This document shows positions 48,891-62,639 of a stretch of 64,000 bases of DNA, one piece after another. Every line of letters starts with the position of its first letter. The first letter of the stretch is position 1. This stretch comes from Sympetrum striolatum. Its lineage: Eukaryota; Arthropoda; Insecta; Odonata; Libellulidae. The DNA is taken from NCBI GenBank assembly GCA_947579665.1, contig OX388351.1, forward strand, positions 56,242,939 to 56,306,938, in the 5' to 3' direction. The notes below the pieces were generated by a model. It searched no databases and was not told where the DNA came from. It was given only the letters and a program-made list of their open reading frames with translations. The position numbers and the translations under genes are program-made.

Positions 48891-49659
48891 TAGTTGGGAA
48901 CCAAATTGTATTTAAGAATGAATTGTAAAAGAAAAAAGGAAACGGGAATCATTAAATATTTAATTATTTACATCCTAAAATTTAATTTCTAATATTTAAA
49001 ATATGTCATAAGGCTCTGAATATGGCCCATATAAAGTGTATTAAATTCCTCAAAGCACTATTTTTATTCTTTCATTCCAACAAATACCATCATTTGGGAA
49101 TGTAACGAAGATTTTGGAATAATATTGGTAAAAGTTGTTAGAAACAAATAGGTTCAACGGTGTAGCTGACGCTTGGGTTTCCCTAACTTTTACCCGGAAG
49201 CCTAATAACTAGTTCAACAGACTAGATAAACCGCAGGTATAAGTAATGATAAATTTTCAAACTTTTATTTGTTAAAGCACAAGAGGTAAGTGGGGAATTC
49301 CATATTTTAGAGAATATTCCGAAAAAACTCAATTTTAACCCTTTACATGACTTTAGCAAGGGAAATTAACTCATAGTTTCATATAAATTGAGAATTTAAA
49401 CATTCGAGATCACCGAGTTGTACCAACTTATGAATGTAACTGAAACTCATACGGCCACAGGTTAACATACAGGAAAAATTTTGCTGAATTTCTGATATTG
49501 AGATTTTCTTTGTAATGATGGAAACAAGATTCTCCCTATAATATCTATTCAATAAATTTTGCACGAGTACGAAAATGGATGACTTTTGCTAACATTAATT
49601 TTTTTTGCCTAGGAAAACTCGGTTACCTATTTAAAAACGAAACCTTGATGCTTAAAGGT
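48891..49659. other. non-coding, nothing recognised
   Basis: No element identified. Confidence 0.5.
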
Positions 49660-49970
49660 TTTGAGGTAAACCATTAATCGGGCGAGGTGGCAAATTTTAA
49701 TGGATTTTAGAATCTTCGCGTAATGCTACCCCATTCTAATGGGAATCCCTTCTAATTGAAACTCCTTCGATTCGGAAATGACAAAATTCAGCAGCCACCT
49801 CCAAAGGAAATCCCACCCTCCCGGGCATTTCAATTAATACAAGCTCGATTACCGGGGCATCTCGAAACACGGATCCCTTACGGAGCCCCGGAGTTTATCT
49901 AGGCAACAGCTTAGTCGCGCAGAATTTAGGAAACCAAGACTTGGATGAGCTATCAAGGGCTGAACGCTCC
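49660..49970. other. GC-richer block, possible conserved non-coding DNA
   Basis: Complex sequence with CACCCTCCCGGGCATTTCAA and CGATTACCGGGGCATCTCG. No coding frame. Continues into the purine tract on its right. Confidence 0.25.
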
Positions 49971-50300
49971 TCAGCAGAAAAAGAAAAGAAGTGAAGAAGT
50001 GGGGAATCCGTTTATGGAGTGGGTGAGAGGAAGGAGGGGAGGTGAGAGGGAAGCGTAGAGAGGCACCTTTGGAGAAGCTTTTTGCATGGTTTCGAGGATC
50101 TCTGAAGTGAATGGAATGGCCTGAGGGGGGAAGGGAGGGGAGATGAGGGGAGGGGAAGGGGTAGAGGAGGGAAAGGCGGTGAAAAATTGATGAATCCGAA
50201 GGAAAAGGTGAGTGTGTGGGGGGTCCACTTGCAATGGCACGAGAGGTCGCCAGTCGGGTGGCATAAGGAAAGGGGGAGAAAGGAGTAATGGGCGAGAGAA
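49971..50300. repeat. polypurine tract
   Basis: About 330 bases strongly purine-biased on the plus strand, densest at 50120-50180 with many GGGG/GGGA runs (for example AGGGGAGATGAGGGGAGGGG). The 97-codon Pro/Ser-rich minus frame is a by-product. The tract could form triplex or quadruplex structures. Confidence 0.8.
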
Positions 50301-53300
50301 TGTAGGGGCGGTTTCCCTCCTGTTTCTTTTTTATTCGGACGGTGGGAAAACGATTTTAAAGGGGAAAAGATAGCGACAGACTGCGAAAAAGGAGAGTCCG
50401 TTTCAGCACCACTGGGTCACCGGCGACTCTTTTCTTTTCCCCGAGAACAAAGCAGGAAGACTACAAATTTCTCAAAGCCTCACACTACGTCCTCTGTGCC
50501 TTTTTACTCGGAACTTGGAATAGAATCCTTTACCGGGGTCCCTGCATTGTCTAAATGGGTGTAATTTAGCATGTAAGAGCCTGTGTGATTTAGGCTGAAA
50601 CGAGAGATTCTGCGGCTTAATAATTCGGCTAATTACTAAATGCCTGCACCCGATTATATGCAAGTTAATGGTATGATTAAAAATTTTTCAATCAAACAAA
50701 ACTTTGTCATAAATATGTATACTCTAATAAAGTGTAAATTCTATTTCGAATATACTTTGATTTGTATTTATCTAATCATAATGCACTTTTTAGTTTATTC
50801 CTCGAGAAAAAAATATAGTAAACTGTGGAACTTTGGAACAATACAGCTACAAACAACGAGTTGTTGCAAAAATTCCTATTTATTTTAATAGAAGTTTAAG
50901 ATTTACCCACTAATACTCTTACCTATAGAATTTTCTTAAATCTCTGAAGTCAATATAAAGCAATTAATTTGTCCATTTATAATCATATTTCTGTTATTTT
51001 TTAAACTGTCTTTTTTACACAATTCATACCTCACAATATACATGTAATTAGGGAATTAATCTAGGGAAAATAATTGAATACCTAGGTTATCTAAAAATTT
51101 AAAACATAAATGAAAGCCCTGGGAAGGATAGATATTAGATTATTTCTCAAAAAGCAATTATACCTTTCAGGCTAAATTTGTATGGTACCGTAAAAGCTTA
51201 AAAATTCGTGAATAAGTATTTGTTATTGCGACAAGATTAAAATAAGGAAATGCGTTACGTGCGATAGGTCACGTTTATATTACGTACATCATATAACATA
51301 GTTAGGGGTAACTTACGAATTTCTGAGAGAAATGTAGGTATGAAGTGCCCATTTAGTTTGGCTGGGAAGAGAAATTTAAGATAAAGTTTGATATAAGGAT
51401 TATTTTAAAATCACAATTTAAGGCAAATTTTAACCCAATTTATGAAATTTTATCTTCTTTGATATGATATGACCTACCACTTAATAGCGCGTAACACACG
51501 AGAAAAAGTTTAGACTGTGTCTACTGGTGTAGAAGTATAGTAAGATAAGAATTAGTGCATTGCAATGCTGCTCTGACTTTCTATTGCATACGCTTTCTTA
51601 CTGTTGCTCGTTTTACTTTATTTTTTCCATAAACCTGCAATTCCAGATTATATAATTCTCTTCCATCCGGAGAAAATGATATCCGATACTGCAGGGGGAA
51701 TGGATTAACTGAGATGACAGGAAATGATGTCTACCAGATAGAAAAGCGTCGTTCTCAAATTACCCTATTGCAGATGATATGAGGAAATAGGTCTGTTTAT
51801 TTCCAGACAGCAAAGCTCGAATTACGGCGTACTTGCAGTGTTTTGCATGATTATCAAGATTGAATGGTTAAGGGAACGAATCTCTCTAAAAATATGCTAA
51901 TGTATCGAATTCTGGTATTCATGAAGCTTTTCTATAGAATTAATGCTTGACATACATATACAAGGACTAACTGGAGTGTATTATAATTTGTATCTAGGTA
52001 AATAAAGTCAATCTGCTACTTTAATAAGTCGTTACGACTACTTACGTTATGTTACTTGTAGGGAATGATAAAAAGAATTTCATTATAAGTTTTCATTGGT
52101 GGAATTAATGCCGGGATATTTGTCTCTCAGCGATTGTAAAGCATTTTAAATTTTAAACCTTTAGAAATTCTAAAAAGTAGACTATATATTAAATAGATGG
52201 AAGCAATGAATTTCTGCGAGCAACGTTTTGTAGCTTTTACAATAAGAGTCATTATAAATTTCACTATTCAGCATCACTCATATTTATGTAGCTTTCACAA
52301 AATAATATATATGTATCCCGTACTAAATGAAGAATACGAAAAATATTCTTTCATCGAGTAACGGTTGCAGGATCAGAATTTGAAGGAGATATAGAACTAC
52401 TGTCATTGGAGACTCGCTAATTATTGCTATATATATTAAGTATTTCAAAATTATTTAAATTGAATACGTGATATTAAAATGATATGTTAAATAAATAAAT
52501 ATAAATGATAAATTAAATTTGATAAGTACCGTCATATTACTATTGATACATATGGTTTTCTACACATTTTCACTTACTCCGTGCGATCGTATGACCATGG
52601 TAGACATCTATGAGTTAACGTGACCTTCGCATTTCATTTGCATGTTTGATCTGTTCCGTTGCTAATAAGTTACACCTCAGCCCGATAAACTTTTCCGTCT
52701 TAATGAGCGTTTGGAATGTTTGAAAGAGCGAAGTATTTCTTTTCTGAATGGACACGTAGCAACAAAAACTTTCGGAGGCCACGAATGACTTGTAGGTCAG
52801 TTTTATCGCAGGCGTAAATTCAAGTTTCTGTGGTATAAATTTTCCGCGAAAGGGAAAGTGATGAGAAAAGTGTATTAGAAATACATTCATAGTCAATTTA
52901 AAAATGTTAATCATTTGTTTGCGTTACACATTGATTAACCAGTAGGGGAGGAATGATTTAAACGTATAAAAGATATTTATAGCGCAAGTATTTCAAAGAA
53001 TATGGATTTCATCATTGCCGATTGGTTCTAAACGTTAAATAAGGATGCTTTTACTCAACGCGGAAGTTCATTATTGTTTAGAAAAATAAAATAAATGGAA
53101 TTTATTATTTTAAAGCTGTTCACATTCTTATAGTTTGATAAAATTAGCTGTATATAAATTATTTTAACAATAAATTTATGCAGTATCCGTAGGGGCTCGG
53201 TAAATAATACAGGGCTTTCAGAATCGGATAAAATATTACTCTGTGCTTACTATCCAAAATGCATTAATCATTTTAAAGATCACCCCATATTGCAAATAAT

Positions 53301-54507
53301 TCCGCTATCAATGAGAGCCCTATAATATTATCGGCCTTGTTATTCGTGCAACTCAATATAAATGCTTCCAATTTACGAGACTTCAAAATTTGTAATAACT
53401 GCGTTTGACATCGTTATCCAACGAACCAAACGATAAGTAATGGTCGTATTATCTCTGTAATAACCTTTCTGACATAAATACGGGATGTTTACCTACATAA
53501 ATACTACATGAATTCTACTGTATAATTCGAACTTTTAATATATGCGAGATCAAAAAAAATTAGAATTTATTTAACAATTTAATGCATTACATAATTTTTA
53601 ATGTTTTCACACAATCATTTTGTGGAATCCCTTCAAATATTATTTTTATCGCTTCTGAATGGTAAATGGGCGTTTAGCGTCACTCGTACTACACATTTAA
53701 CACAACGGCAATTAAATTGTCGAAAAAGTGACCGAAATTGCACGGAATAAAATACATTTACTGCATTATTTTTTATGAATATCGAATGCACGGAAGCTCT
53801 ATGTGTAACTTTGGATGATAAGCACACGCCTCGCAGCAGAAACCTATATTCTCTTTTGACGTTTCCATTTTTCGTATATTTATGGAAAGCGTGTTACTTT
53901 TAACGAATGATTGCTACGGAGAGATGATTTCACGGTTTTTGTTGGGAGCGTTGATTCTGCCTCGCGTACAAACCGTTGACTTTTTTCTTTCGCTCGTCCG
54001 ACAGCAGTGCGTGGGAACTCGTCTGTGTATAGCGAGTGTAAGTCTGTTTATTTATTAGAAATTGGAGGAGCGATTTTAACGCTTCAGAATGAACTGCTGC
54101 GCTCTCACTGAATGAGCTCCGTTTCCAACCTTAAGCACAACATTCCCATTCTATCATCACCTGCATATATCGCATGCAATCTCAGTAAAGGATAAACTTT
54201 TCGATTTATAACAGCCGACCTTGTTTTTCTATACGGGTGAAAACAAATAGTCCGAAGAACTCCAAATGATGTCCGGCCCGGAAAATAACTCGGTGTTTTT
54301 CCGGAATTCGTTTTGAATCCACACCTAAAATATTTACGTATCAATTAGGTCAGTGTTTTTAAAACTCTTTACCCCTAAGGCCAGGTAAGATAATTTTCAA
54401 TTGGCTCGAGGACGCATTAATGCGCGAGTATTTCAAGAAACGCATATTTTTCTCGAAAATTCGTCTAATTTTAGACAACATTTTGTCTTGAAAATCCTAC
54501 CTTCCGC
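50301..54507. other. non-coding, largely featureless
   Basis: No gene or identifiable mobile element. More complex stretches at 50.33-50.64, 52.56-52.92 and 53.83-54.50 kb could be conserved non-coding DNA. The 99-codon minus frame at 52615-52914 and the 79-codon one at 54105-54344 have no recognisable domain. Confidence 0.45.
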
Positions 54508-54672
54508 TTAGCTTATTTGGTGGCACAACTGCCTTTCGTGGAAGCGGTCTTTGGTTCGATCCCGGTGGGAGCCACGTCCCGATAAGGGTTATTAATTTCC
54601 CTATTAGGGTAGGCAGGATTGCATCCGGCATCGGTATGGTGACCGAAAGGACATCCGATGCGATAAATTTAC
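54508..54672 (+). repeat. tRNA-derived SINE (family C)
   Basis: The head has TTGGTGGCACAACTGCC (A-box region, about 54517-54533) and B box GGTTCGATCCC (54553-54563) followed by GGTGGGAGCC. The body is distinctive: GATAAGGGTTATTAATTTCC, then AGGCAGGATTGCATCCGGCA and GGTATGGTGACCGAAAGGAC. GTGACCGAAAGGACATCCG is GC-rich and may be a conserved SINE core. Not related in body to families A or B. Confidence 0.65.
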
Positions 54673-57600
54673 GCTTAAATCAATTTCATCGTGGTCTTCA
54701 GTGGAACAAATTAGATACAGAAATAATTATGCTATGGATCGAGTATGTCTTACCTTTTTATAAAGTATCATCCTGAAAATAATCAAATGCAATATAGATA
54801 GGGGTTAGTACAATCGCATTGTATTAAATACCAGTGTGTTCCTGAGATTGGAATGATTAAATGATGAACAATTTACGTTTGTAAAATCTTCGTAGGGAGT
54901 GGATGGTGCAAAACCGTTTTAGATTACCTGCTAGAGAGAAATTTTGTGGCAAGAATATATCTAGAATTGTATTATCTCACCTCACATGTACTGCCAAAAT
55001 CACATTATGATGATTTAAGTGTGTATGCCCCACTTAAGAGTTGGCTAGGTTGTGCCTCCTAATCCTAACGTTTCACTTACCTGCATATTTAGACAGAGTG
55101 TTAGCACCATATGTCACTTGTCAAAATTCGAGGAAAAACTAAATAATGGAGTCGCTATATAGGAAGGGATTACACTGTTAAAATTTGCAGCAGTGTTTTA
55201 TTAGTATATGTAAACCCCTTCCGCAATTGTCATTGACTTTGTCGAGCCAAGCTTCAGGATAGTCACGTCAGAATATCTGAGCTACTTTATAATTACTATT
55301 CTTATTTCCATGCAAGCAAACCTAGGGCATATGTATTAGGTACCGAATTCCATCTATAATTTGACATATTACTAAAGCCTACCGTGCGTTCTTTGGTATT
55401 AATTAGTAGGTTAAATAGTAAACGTAAATATATTAGTATTTGATTTTGAGGAACTTTAACAGTCTAACAAAGCTTAAGAGTTATGCTTTATAATCAATTT
55501 AAGTGTAATTAAATAAGGTGAGGATCAATCAAATAGAATTCCGATTAATAAAGATTAAATTGATATCAATTAAAAACACCATTAAATAAAATGACATCGC
55601 ATATCTTAAAGCAGAATATTTGAGTAGCTATAAAGGCTTACCTTTGGTCATTTGTCTAGGAAACCTCCTAACTTTTTGTCCGCTGTAGTATCAAACGGTC
55701 ATTGTTACAGCACATTCAAATATCCTCTCCATGTCTTTACGGATTAAAAATACTTTATTGAGTCCGGCTTATCTGAAATCCCGTTTAATTCCAAACCGAA
55801 TTCCCAAACGGCTCTTTTAAAAAGCCGTTCGATTAGCAGAGTTATCCGTTTATATTATCCAATGAATTGGTAAATTTATTACAAGTGCTCATGAGCTTTA
55901 GCGTTTGGTGACAATCATGTTCATCCGAAAAATTTATGCTCTTTAAATACGGCAAGAATTTGCCTAAAATATTTAAAGTGGGTTAAAAACTCAGTGTAAT
56001 ATTACTAATTTAATATAAATTATTTAAGTTAATTGAATTATTCCTTTAGACATTTAAATCATTTTTTCCTTGGGTGTCTCTTATAATTTTAGCGATATGA
56101 AAAACGAGCGATTGATTTTAAATATTATTATTTAATGATCACCCTCATGGAAAATGCTAACGATCAAGCTAATTGATCAAGAAGATAAAAATCTACAACA
56201 CGTATTGTGACTTTATTGGCAATTGCGCTAATTTGTACCTCAAGAATATTAATAAAAGTAGTTGGGTAAATTTTTATATTTTACTATTGTCTTCATTGTA
56301 ACTAAACTTTTTGTTTAGCATTGCCAAATAAGAACATTTTAAAATTACTCTTGCATTCGTACCTGTAAATTTTCTAAAAAATGTTTTTAAACGTTGAACA
56401 TTCATATTTTACCTCGTAGGAAGTTATTTATTGAAAAGGAGATTGATGCATTGCAGACAAAAATACACTCCAAACCTTCTCTCCAACATTTTATCTTAAT
56501 CTGTGATGAACTATCTCTTTCGTAGTATGCAATTTAATGTGTATGCATGTGTAGAATAAACTGAGTCTGCCAATCCTGACGATGATAAATGGTTTTGAGT
56601 TGTTTTTCTGATGATTTATAAATTATTATTTATCTACGTAAATTTAGAGAGGCTTTGGATTATCTTCTTATAAAATTAAGGTAAACGACATGACGTTAAA
56701 CCGTTTATATTGTAAATTGCTTCCCATAAATAAGTTTTTGCTGCATTTTCATGTATGTAGAATCTGTGCACATTCCATAAAAAATAAATAAATCATTAAT
56801 AATATTTGGAGCGTTAATTCTTGACGGGGAGGTCCATAAAGGCATATTACCGAGAGTAGTAAATCTCTCTTTATTTGAAATCTTCAGCTAGGAATTCTCT
56901 AAAAAACATGTTATGCATGAATGTAATCGAAGTTTCTGTTGTTAACTTTTTATCGCTCTCTCTGCGACTGCAACATTTCGTTAGGACGTCGTTTTAAGGG
57001 CCAATATTTGAGAGTTTCCTATGGCTCCCGTCGGGAAACTAAATTAACTTCCTCCCATTTACTTTTTCCGTTAGTTTACCTTCCCTCCCGCCTTTATTAG
57101 CGTTTCATATTACGACGCCATGAAAATAGGCAGTCCCCCGCTCTTTCGCTTACCTACCGTAGTCTTGCTACAAATGGATTACTCTCCCATAGTAGAGCAT
57201 TCCCTTCATAAATTAAGACCGTTTTTGCTGTAAATTCATTTACCGGCACTTGTTTTTTATCTTTCCTCATTGTAGAACTGTTAAAATGTGAGTCATTAGC
57301 AACATAGTGATGCCTCGACGTTTCCTGGTAGCTTTATGGATACGTTGCTATACACCCTTTGAATACACAATTGCGTATCAATAATAAGTTGAATGGTAAT
57401 GCAATTCTCAACATTAAATGTCATTATTCTCCTGCTAAATAACCTTAAAGTATATTTCGAATTTGAAAAATTACTAATGCGAGTCAATATATTTAATTCC
57501 CTGGTTATTTTCCTAATACAGTTGCTGGGATTAAATTATCTTTAAGAAATTAAGGAAAATACAATATGTGAAATAAATAATGATAATAAATTCATCATCA

Positions 57601-58080
57601 CAAGAGCGAGTTTTACTTGTTCTCAGAATTTATTCAAATAGTTAGCTACTATCTTGATTCAACACTGCTGAAACCATTTTTGTTAGAGGTAAGAATTCTT
57701 TTTTAATTTCTGTTAATACGATAGTGGGAAATAATAAGTTAAAATGATAATAAATGGTTAGGGTGAATTGGAATTAACATGTTTTAAATTACCACTGAAA
57801 AGGTAGGAGACGTTGAAGATTGTTACAAACTAGCAATTATGTGTTTTCTTAGTAATACATTCAAAATCGACCATAATATACATTGAGCGTAACTTTTGTA
57901 GAGAGAGTAAAGGACTCTGATATAGTACTTCACTTCCGACATCTTGTAATTGGCTAAAAGCAATGTGATTTTCATATTCTAGGGCTAAAATTTAGTAATT
58001 CGACCTCGAAAATATTTCTTACATATTATTTTTTCTTGTGGTCTCTCTCATTTACATAGAAATTTGAACAAGTGTTTTCT
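54673..58080. other. non-coding, largely featureless
   Basis: No gene identified. A small perfect-arm hairpin AACGGCT...AGCCGTT lies near 55807-55830. 56930-57240 is more complex and may be conserved. No mobile element called. Confidence 0.45.
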
Positions 58081-58560
58081 TACCAATGGAATTTCATAAA
58101 TATTTATAGCTCCACCTTTTCACACCGTGTAATTGATTTAAATTGCCATTGGATTGGTCAGCGAACAGCCTGCTTGCCTTCTAAAGATTACAGATCGTGC
58201 CAAGCCAACCTCCCACGGAAAATGTTTTCTTTTACCCCCGAGAGAGATTATAATATTAAGAAACGAAGTCGATATCCGGTATAACGCCCGGACAATATCT
58301 CATCTTTCCAAAATCACCGATACATTCACCTCCCTCCTTCTTGGCACTAAAAATACACAAGCGGAAATCAGCTTCTGATGAATAACTGATGGAAAATAGA
58401 GATCGATGCCACGTATATCTCCGCTGGAGTATATCTAATGCATCCAGATGACCGATATCCGATTTTCAATATCGAAAATACGTTACGAGGCCAGGAGAGT
58501 TGAGTATTAAAGAGAGTGCTACTCTGGTTTACTAGCATTTAATTACGCGGTAGCATCAGT
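58081..58560. other. complex block, possible conserved non-coding DNA
   Basis: Moderately GC-rich, with GGATTGGTC (inverted CCAAT type) near 58151. Two overlapping plus frames of about 70 codons are unrecognised. Confidence 0.25.
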
Positions 58561-58870
58561 TAAGGATGTTACAATTATCTTAGTGATTCGGCACGGCTAT
58601 TTTTAACGCCAACCGGTCTCTCAAACATCCAATTTTTGGGTGTGGAAAGTATAAAATTTTGCTGTGTATACAAAGGAGGATGGGGAAGAGTTGATTTAAG
58701 AGGGGGTGGGTTTGATTAGGGAAAGAGCTAGCTCGAGAGGAGGGGGAGTAGGGGGTGGTATGCTCGTTGGTGAGCATTCCATCCTCAGGGAAATTTCTTA
58801 GCTCAACTTCCACAAAGGGGTCTAGACTGAAGCTGTTCTCTAGAAAGAAACGTCTGCGCATGAAATTCTT
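58561..58870. repeat. purine-rich tract and flank
   Basis: 58673-58765 is purine-rich on the plus strand with AGGAGGGGGAGTAGGGGGTG. The 93-codon minus frame across it is a composition artefact. Confidence 0.5.
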
Positions 58871-59172
58871 GGTTTGTCCGTGGCCGTGCGATGTAGTGTA
58901 AGTCGGCCGCTTGGCAAAGTAGAAAATATTTGCTTTATCGTAAATTTATCACTGATATAATCGAGTATTATGCTTTAACTTGTTTATTTACCCATGTTTT
59001 TTCCCTAAATTTATTGTATCAATTCCATTGATTGCATATTTATTTAATGTACTTTCTGGAGAGCCCTGGGGGAGGTGAAGAGGGAGCATTTCGGCTTCAT
59101 CTCCCTCAGGATAAATAAAATCCGAGTCAAGATAAGTTATTAAGTTTCGGCCATTTTAAAACGAACGCCATT
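58871..59172. other. non-coding, nothing recognised
   Basis: No element identified. Confidence 0.5.
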
Positions 59173-59287
59173 TTTTAATTTTAATGACAAAGTAAAAAAT
59201 AAAACTTGTACAAATTCCACAAATAGAACCCAAAATTGTGGAATTTGAACAAGTTTTATATTTTGATTCTGTCATTAAAATTTTTCA
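59173..59287. repeat. long near-perfect hairpin
   Basis: The left arm 59173-59223 (with TTTTAATGACAAAG, AAAACTTGTACAAATTCCAC) is the reverse complement of the right arm 59233-59287 with only a few differences. The loop is about nine bases (TAGAACCCA region). Unlike the 37-kb and 47-kb palindromes it lacks the CTGAAGATG motif. The high arm identity suggests recent origin, and a transcript would be a long hairpin RNA. Confidence 0.8.
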
Positions 59288-61040
59288 ATATTAAATTCCA
59301 CCAAGTAACACTTGACAGTATTTATTATTTTTTCCCTGTTTTCACCAGGAAATTTTAAGGGGTTCATAATTACTTTCGCTATACATCTAATAATTCTTGT
59401 TCCATTTAGTAGTTTCGTAGGTATGTTTTGGTAAGCGAGAGGAGTTTCTAAAATTGTATGTTCTTTCTCAGCATACATATATCATAGTTCGCATACATAC
59501 TGTGAGCAGGAGTAAAAACTCATATGGTTTTATGTATAAAAGTTTTCAAAATTGAGCAAATGACTCATAATAAAATAAGAATATCGAAGTTAGCTAGCAT
59601 CTAGTAAATGCATTAATATTCTTTAAGTTGTTTGGGTGTTGATGCACCTGTTTATACCGATGATGGTATATATGCTAACTAATGACCAGCATAGACTAAA
59701 GAGGTAAAGTCAAATGCTCAGCATTGAATGCTGTACAATACCTGGCGTTAGATGAAAGATTGATTAGTTAGTTTTTTCAAAGACTATGAGAATAAAAGTA
59801 ACATCATAAAATATAATGTATGCATCTTTCTTCTTTTGCAATAGATTTGTATGTGTGTCAAACTGGTCAAATTTCTATTGGTCGATTACCGACCAGATAT
59901 TCGGAGATTTTGGTTATCTAATCTATAGTAAGTGGTACATTTTTTACACAGATTAGTCTTATCATACTTAATAAAATTACATCCTTGGAATTTAGTCGGA
60001 GAAAACGACTTGAAATGGGAAATTACTGACTAGCACCACGAGTATTCATGCTTATAAAGTTCAGACAGCAAGACTGGAACACTAATGCAGTTTAATCCGC
60101 CCCGAGAAATTACCTGCTAGAAACATCTTGATAAACATGAACTTGATGCGCGCCTTAAAGGTATAAAGGCAGATTCTTTTGCACAGAGAACTCCATAACA
60201 AATATTCGTCTATTTATTTTCCGAGAGTTGTTACTTTGCAATCAGACCCATTTACCTTTATGTCTGCGAGTATCGCTGATATTGTATTCAAGATATGCAG
60301 GCGTGACGTAAGGAGAAACTGCCCGAGGGTAGTATTAGACAGACTTTGCAAGGATTAATTGAGGATTTATTCATTAAAGGAGAAAGTAGTCTTGGCTCTA
60401 AGACTGAACCATGCCGTACGTCAACTCATTTGCATACGCACTCAAAACGCATTCTGTAGATTCTCTTTTTATTTTGGAAAACTAGAGATAGAATAAACCT
60501 CTTAGTATTAACTTTTATGTTTTCAAACAGTACCGAAAACGGTAAAGAGTTCTTACATTTTTACTTTCCCTTACCCTAAATTTCAACTCAATAAACCCTT
60601 CCACGATCGTTTTTCTTTTTATTCAGTTTCTGTTTTTTTATGGTTTATCTACTATATTTTCTTATGAATTTTTCTTTTGCACTATATAAATGCACCACAA
60701 AAATGATTCTATTTGCAATAGCAAAGTAAAAATCTGAGTCGTGTCAAGAGATAATATTTAATATTTCAACTTTAGTTAGTTTCATAATCTTTTTAAAACC
60801 GTGTTCCAAAATGGAATCATAAATAGGAGTTATTATGAAATGCCAATGAAACACTATTGTATTGACAAATTAAGTCGAAATATTCAATATTATCAACTTA
60901 AGTTAATTTAATAATCTATTTGTTAGTTAAATTCGTTAGTTTAGTTAGCTAGAAGAGTCCTGGAAACTGAAAACATCTGATGTTAGAGCAACACATGACT
61001 TTCTCTTGATTTGTTGAAAACAGAACCCTATGCCAGTAAT
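59288..61040. other. non-coding, nothing recognised
   Basis: AT-rich, with a more complex part at 60020-60440. No gene or repeat called. Confidence 0.5.
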
Positions 61041-61650
61041 ATATAAATTACTCCAAAACAATGAGTGTCACCAAAAAATGTTTCATACGAAAGTTGTATT
61101 AAAATGCATTATCTATAACTTTTTTATATAATTGTAAATACCTACATTGCATTCTGACAGATATATGTATGAAAAACTTCCATTGCTGGATAAAAAACAG
61201 CTACCGGTTAACCATTATTCAAGAATAACTCCTAAACAATCAGTGTTGCGGATTAATGTTTCAAACAAAAGTTGTACTAATGTACATTATCTATAACTTT
61301 TGTAAATAATTGTATATACCTACATTTGCATTCTGACAGAGATATTTAAGACACAAAAGTTTGTTCTGGATAAACCGCAATTTTCGGTTATGCGATGTTC
61401 ATCAAAACCTAATCAACTCTTGGCATTGTTAGGAAAATACTAAATATGAAGTTTAAAATGATCGGATAATTACTTTTCAAGATAGAGCGCACACAAACGT
61501 TTTTACCACAGACACACAGACAGACACATTCGGGAAAATAGCGGAAACGAACTCTATGGGCCCCAAAACATCTATTTCCGTTGAAATCTGGAGATCGAAT
61601 TTTTTTGCGTATACAATACTTTCTCTATACTTCGTATAGGGAGAAAGTAA
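61041..61650 (+). repeat. interspersed repeat with internal duplication and terminal hairpin
   Basis: A unit of about 140 bases occurs twice, from 61050 and from 61228 (offset 178-180), with shared segments such as CATTATCTATAACTTTT, GCATTCTGACAGA and CTGGATAAA. Downstream are CACAGACACACAGACAGACA, GGGCCCCAAAACATCTATTT and a perfect-stem hairpin at 61618-61648 (ACTTTCTC..TATAC / GTATA..GAGAAAGT) followed by an A-rich end. I recognise this end, ATAC-TTC-GTAT flanked by AGAAAGT, as a repeat widespread in arthropod genomes, but I cannot name its class. Confidence 0.6.
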
Positions 61651-62639
61651 AAAGATGGTAAAGCGAAGCAGGAAAAGGCTTAGAGCCTAATTTTGGAGGA
61701 AAGACGTAGAGGAAGATGAAACTTAAATTATTTATTTACGAAATTACTCCTAAAATTTATGGTCGCGAGCTCTCGATCACCATGTATCTGTAAGCAAAGG
61801 TAATATTCTTTGTGAGACCATAACGAATTCAACAATGCAGTACTGCAACACTATACTGTTTAGGTCCTAAAAATTTAGGAATACATTTTAGGTCTTAAAA
61901 ATGTCACTGAGATCGAAAGAAACTTTTTTAACCTATTTGGAACAATAAAGGCAGACTTCATCTCACAACAATGATAATATATCTTCAGAATTTCACTATC
62001 TCTTTGCATTTAGCTTAAAGTTCACCGATGCAGATCGTAAGATTATGTTTGACGAAATACTTCACTGCGATTCAGGAAATGAGAATTATTCAGCGATGGC
62101 GATATGCTTTATCAGAAGAGAATTATGGTCCGAAGTATCAGAGGTCAATTACTCACTGGGGTCCTGATTACGTAAGAACGGGAGATAAGAATGTAAATTT
62201 TTCATGAACTAATCTAACAAAAAAACTGGATGATTCATGAGCAAGATACAGTCTCGTTAGCATACCAAGAAACGTTGAGATATTAACACACTATCCTTTC
62301 GGTTTGTTTTGTAACACTTTCGGTTTAGCACTTATTTTCAGGGCTTAGGATTTCATTTATGATCCCATATGGTTGGAATTAGAAGGAGTCTTGTGTATCA
62401 TTCATCTACGGCCTAAATCTTGCAGTATTTAAATATTATCGAGATGTATACATGATGATGAGGATAATTCATGGAAGGAAAGGATAACGATCTTAAGTAG
62501 ATTTTACATTTTGCTAAAACCGAGAATAATTCGTATCCACACAAAATTTTCTGGATCCACTTTCCCGCTCACTAAATCGCATTTATCATAATTTTATGGA
62601 CAAAGTGGGTAGCAAACGTTGTATATTCCAGTTCATAGT
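61651..62639. other. non-coding, nothing recognised
   Basis: No element identified. Confidence 0.5.

Noticed and set aside
49971..50264. 97-codon proline-rich minus-strand protein
   Set aside because: It is the translation of a polypurine tract.
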